DNA from: Sanderia malayensis
Taxonomy: Eukaryota; Cnidaria; Scyphozoa; Semaeostomeae; Pelagiidae
Length of the DNA: 64,000 nucleotides
Assembly (NCBI GenBank): GCA_013076295.1
Contig: RQOL01000855.1
Location: 1,674,001-1,738,000, forward strand
Direction of reading: 5' to 3'
In this document: positions 62,045 through 64,000 of the stretch, in pieces
How the letters are laid out: the number at the start of each line of letters is the position of its first letter
Position numbering within the stretch: position 1 is the stretch's first letter
Program-made: the position numbers and the translations under genes
The notes under the pieces: model-generated
Databases searched by the model: none
What the model was told of the DNA's origin: nothing
What the model saw: only the letters and a program-made list of their open reading frames with translations

Positions 62045-64000
62045 ATGGCGACCACTTTGGATGAGCTGACTTTGAATGCAATTATAGACGAAATTTCAGC
62101 GTATGTTGTTAAATCGAGGGATGTATTGGCAATTATTGGTGAGTTTTAATCTATTAATACTAAATCAAGGTGCTATAAATTATTAGCCAGCAAGACTGAG
62201 ATGTGTAAAGAAGCAATACTTCCTCATGGCCTAGGCCTCGCGTAAGTACATTGTTTTTTGGCCTGCTGTGCTAAAAATTTCCGCCTGAGACAGAATTCTC
62301 ATTTAGCATATGTAGGAGAATTTATATATATATATATCTAGTATGCCAGCATGTTATTTGCGTGTATATAATAAATGATTTTTACACTTTTTGTAGGTGG
62401 TATATTTGCTGCAAAGTTATGTTTCAGTGCTGCAAGTGCTTGCTACAGAATGTTGAAAGTATATTTACTTCCAAAGATTTGGTACCAAAAAGATCTTCGA
62501 TCGAAATATGGAGAATGGGCTGGTGTGAATTCTGAGTTCATTAACGTTTTTCTTGAACGTGTTCAGATTTAAAATTTTATCAAATGTCTATCTTGCATTG
62601 CATTGCATTGCATTGCAAAGAACCTTCTCAGCTGGATGTTTGTGTGACGTCATTGAGTATTGTTTTGCAGTTGTGACTGGAGCATCTGAAGGAATTGGAA
62701 GATCTTATTGCATTGAGGTACTTGAAACATCTTTGTTTCAAGTATGCTTAGATCAGAATTAGTAATGTTCAGTCTATTTAATTTACCGCTCTGTTATTTT
62801 TTCATAGCTTGCAAAGCGTGGTATGAACATTATCTTAATAAGCAGAAGCTTTGGAAAGCTAGAAAAAGTAGCCAAAGAACTAGGTACGTTGACTGCTATT
62901 TGCATTGTAATGACAAGATCGTGAGTTTGCAGCAGGATGCTGGGGGTGGGGTAGGAATGAAAGGGAATCTCTTTTTATCATAACAACATCATAGCCATTG
63001 CTAATGTAAAGTCATAATGACCATTTGATTTTAAGAAGCAAGTCATCATTTCCATTGTATTGCATATAGCATTCACTAAAAAATTGCTAAATGGGCACTA
63101 TGGCCCCCTTGCCCTACCAGGAAGAAACAGTTGGGGTGCTTCCCCCTCCCCCCTCATGCCTTCTCTCTGGGATTTCTGGTTTACAGTACTAGCAAATAAG
63201 ATATGTTTTCTTTACTTTACAGAACAGACTTATAAAGTGAAGACAAAAATCATTTCTGCTGATCTTAATAAAGATTATTGCTTTGAAGAAGTGAATGATG
63301 AGCTAAAAGATCTAGATATTGGAGTCTTGGGTAAGTTACTTCTACATACTCAAATTATAAACAAGATATTTTTTCAAACACCCAGATCTGTGACACGCTT
63401 TCAGCCAATAGCACAGTAGCTAATTGTTATTATTGTTATTGTATATCTGAGATCCAAGTCAGAGGCGGCACCACGGGGAGGACTGGGGAGGACATGTCTT
63501 CCCCAATATTTTCCAGGGCCGATTTTTCAATTCGTCGAAATCCGAGGAGAAATATTTAGGAGGGGTACGGGGTACGATGGCAAACTGTTGTAACAAATGG
63601 TAACAAACTGCTAAGACAACATAACATAACTTAATGTCAGTGATTTTGTGTTAAATATATAACAATGTTACCCAGGTTTACAGTAAATGTCTTTTGCATG
63701 ATATATCTATAAAAACCTTACAAAAACTCAATTTTTTCTAATGGGCGTGGCTTTCACAAATATGGGCATGGTACTAAAAAATTTTCCCTGTCCTCCCCAC
63801 GTTTTGAGGGCTGGTGCCACCCCTGATCCAAGTAGAAAATTTTATTGTGCATTAAAGTATATTTATGTATGCATGCATTTTCTATTTTATACAGTGAACA
63901 ATGTTGGTATCATGTATGATAGTTTGCAGTATTTTCTAACCGTTGATACGCAGGTATTTCTTCATATTGACTCAATGTTTTTATCTATATCAGACAGTCA
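62045..64000 (+). CDS. HSDL1: HSDL1-like short-chain dehydrogenase (HSD17B3/12 group), 3' end outside window
   Basis: Six exons seen: 62045-62138, 62397-62522, 62671-62717, 62808-62883, 63223-63330 and 63895-63953; the gene continues past the window. The N-terminal membrane segment (LAIIGGIFAAKLCFSAAS) is followed by YLLPKIWYQKDLRSKYGEWA and the Rossmann motif VVTGASEGIGRSYCIELAKRG. Then come NIILISRSFGKLEKVAKEL and NNVG (the NNAG equivalent). In length and wording the N-terminus fits HSDL1, a mitochondrial SDR-family protein whose human form lacks the catalytic Tyr, better than HSD17B12. The active-site SYK segment lies beyond the window, so activity cannot be judged. Confidence 0.8.
63460..63825. 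mobile_element. hAT-like MITE with intact 8-bp target-site duplication
   Basis: 366-bp element in intron 5 of the HSDL1-like gene. The left end CAGAGGCGGCACCA and right end TGGTGCCACCCCTG are inverted repeats, continuing inward as GGGGAGGACATG / CCTGTCCTCCCC. The flanking ATCCAAGT at 63452-63459 and 63826-63833 is a perfect 8-bp duplication. No coding capacity. Confidence 0.92.

Overview
This is animal nuclear DNA: AT-rich, with spliced genes, short GT-AG introns (mostly about 100-500 bp) and about one gene per 5 kb. The gene set is metazoan: a kelch-like CUL3 adaptor, NUP160, CDC50/TMEM30, PHAX, leprecan (prolyl 3-hydroxylase), a FoxN1/4 forkhead factor and an HSDL1-like SDR. A TTAGGG-type telomeric motif lies inside a minisatellite. 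Compactness and content fit an invertebrate deuterostome; a tunicate is my best guess, but this is inference and other compact invertebrate genomes are not excluded. Gene models below were read by eye from conserved protein blocks and splice sites, so exon edges are good to about 1-2 bp where given.

Layout. 1-1000: near-perfect palindrome with a purine/pyrimidine core, cut by the window edge. 1630-2568 (-): small unrecognised multi-exon gene. 3019-5540 (-): KLHL2/3-type gene. 6135-7084: hAT-like MITE. 7195-8215: 133-bp minisatellite carrying CCCTAA runs. 8412-10761 (+): DDX28-like DEAD-box helicase, tail-to-tail with NUP160 (10953-21830, -). 22162-27937 (-): ABCG half-transporter with a Cys-rich ectodomain, of the kind best known from plants. 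It shares a ~350-bp divergent promoter with GCAT (28289-32174, +). 33024-35467 and 36016-37848 (+): tandem TMEM30/CDC50 paralogues. 38221-39250 (+): PHAX. 39768-48377 (+): leprecan/P3H, whose introns hold three tandem arrays and a tRNA-derived SINE. 48853-54355 (+): TRDMT1/DNMT2 with a 2-kb foldback element in intron 1. 56276-59873 (-): FoxN1/4-type factor. 62045 to the right edge (+): HSDL1-like gene, incomplete, with a second hAT-like MITE in an intron.

The genes are ordinary housekeeping or developmental genes and do not form a pathway. The unusual content is in the non-coding DNA: long palindromes, MITEs with visible target-site duplications, a 184-bp satellite with four-unit higher-order structure sitting inside a duplicated exon/splice-donor fragment, a duplicated NUP160 promoter/start region inside a NUP160 intron, and three GC-AG introns. 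I found no rRNA, no convincing functional tRNA and no CRISPR array.
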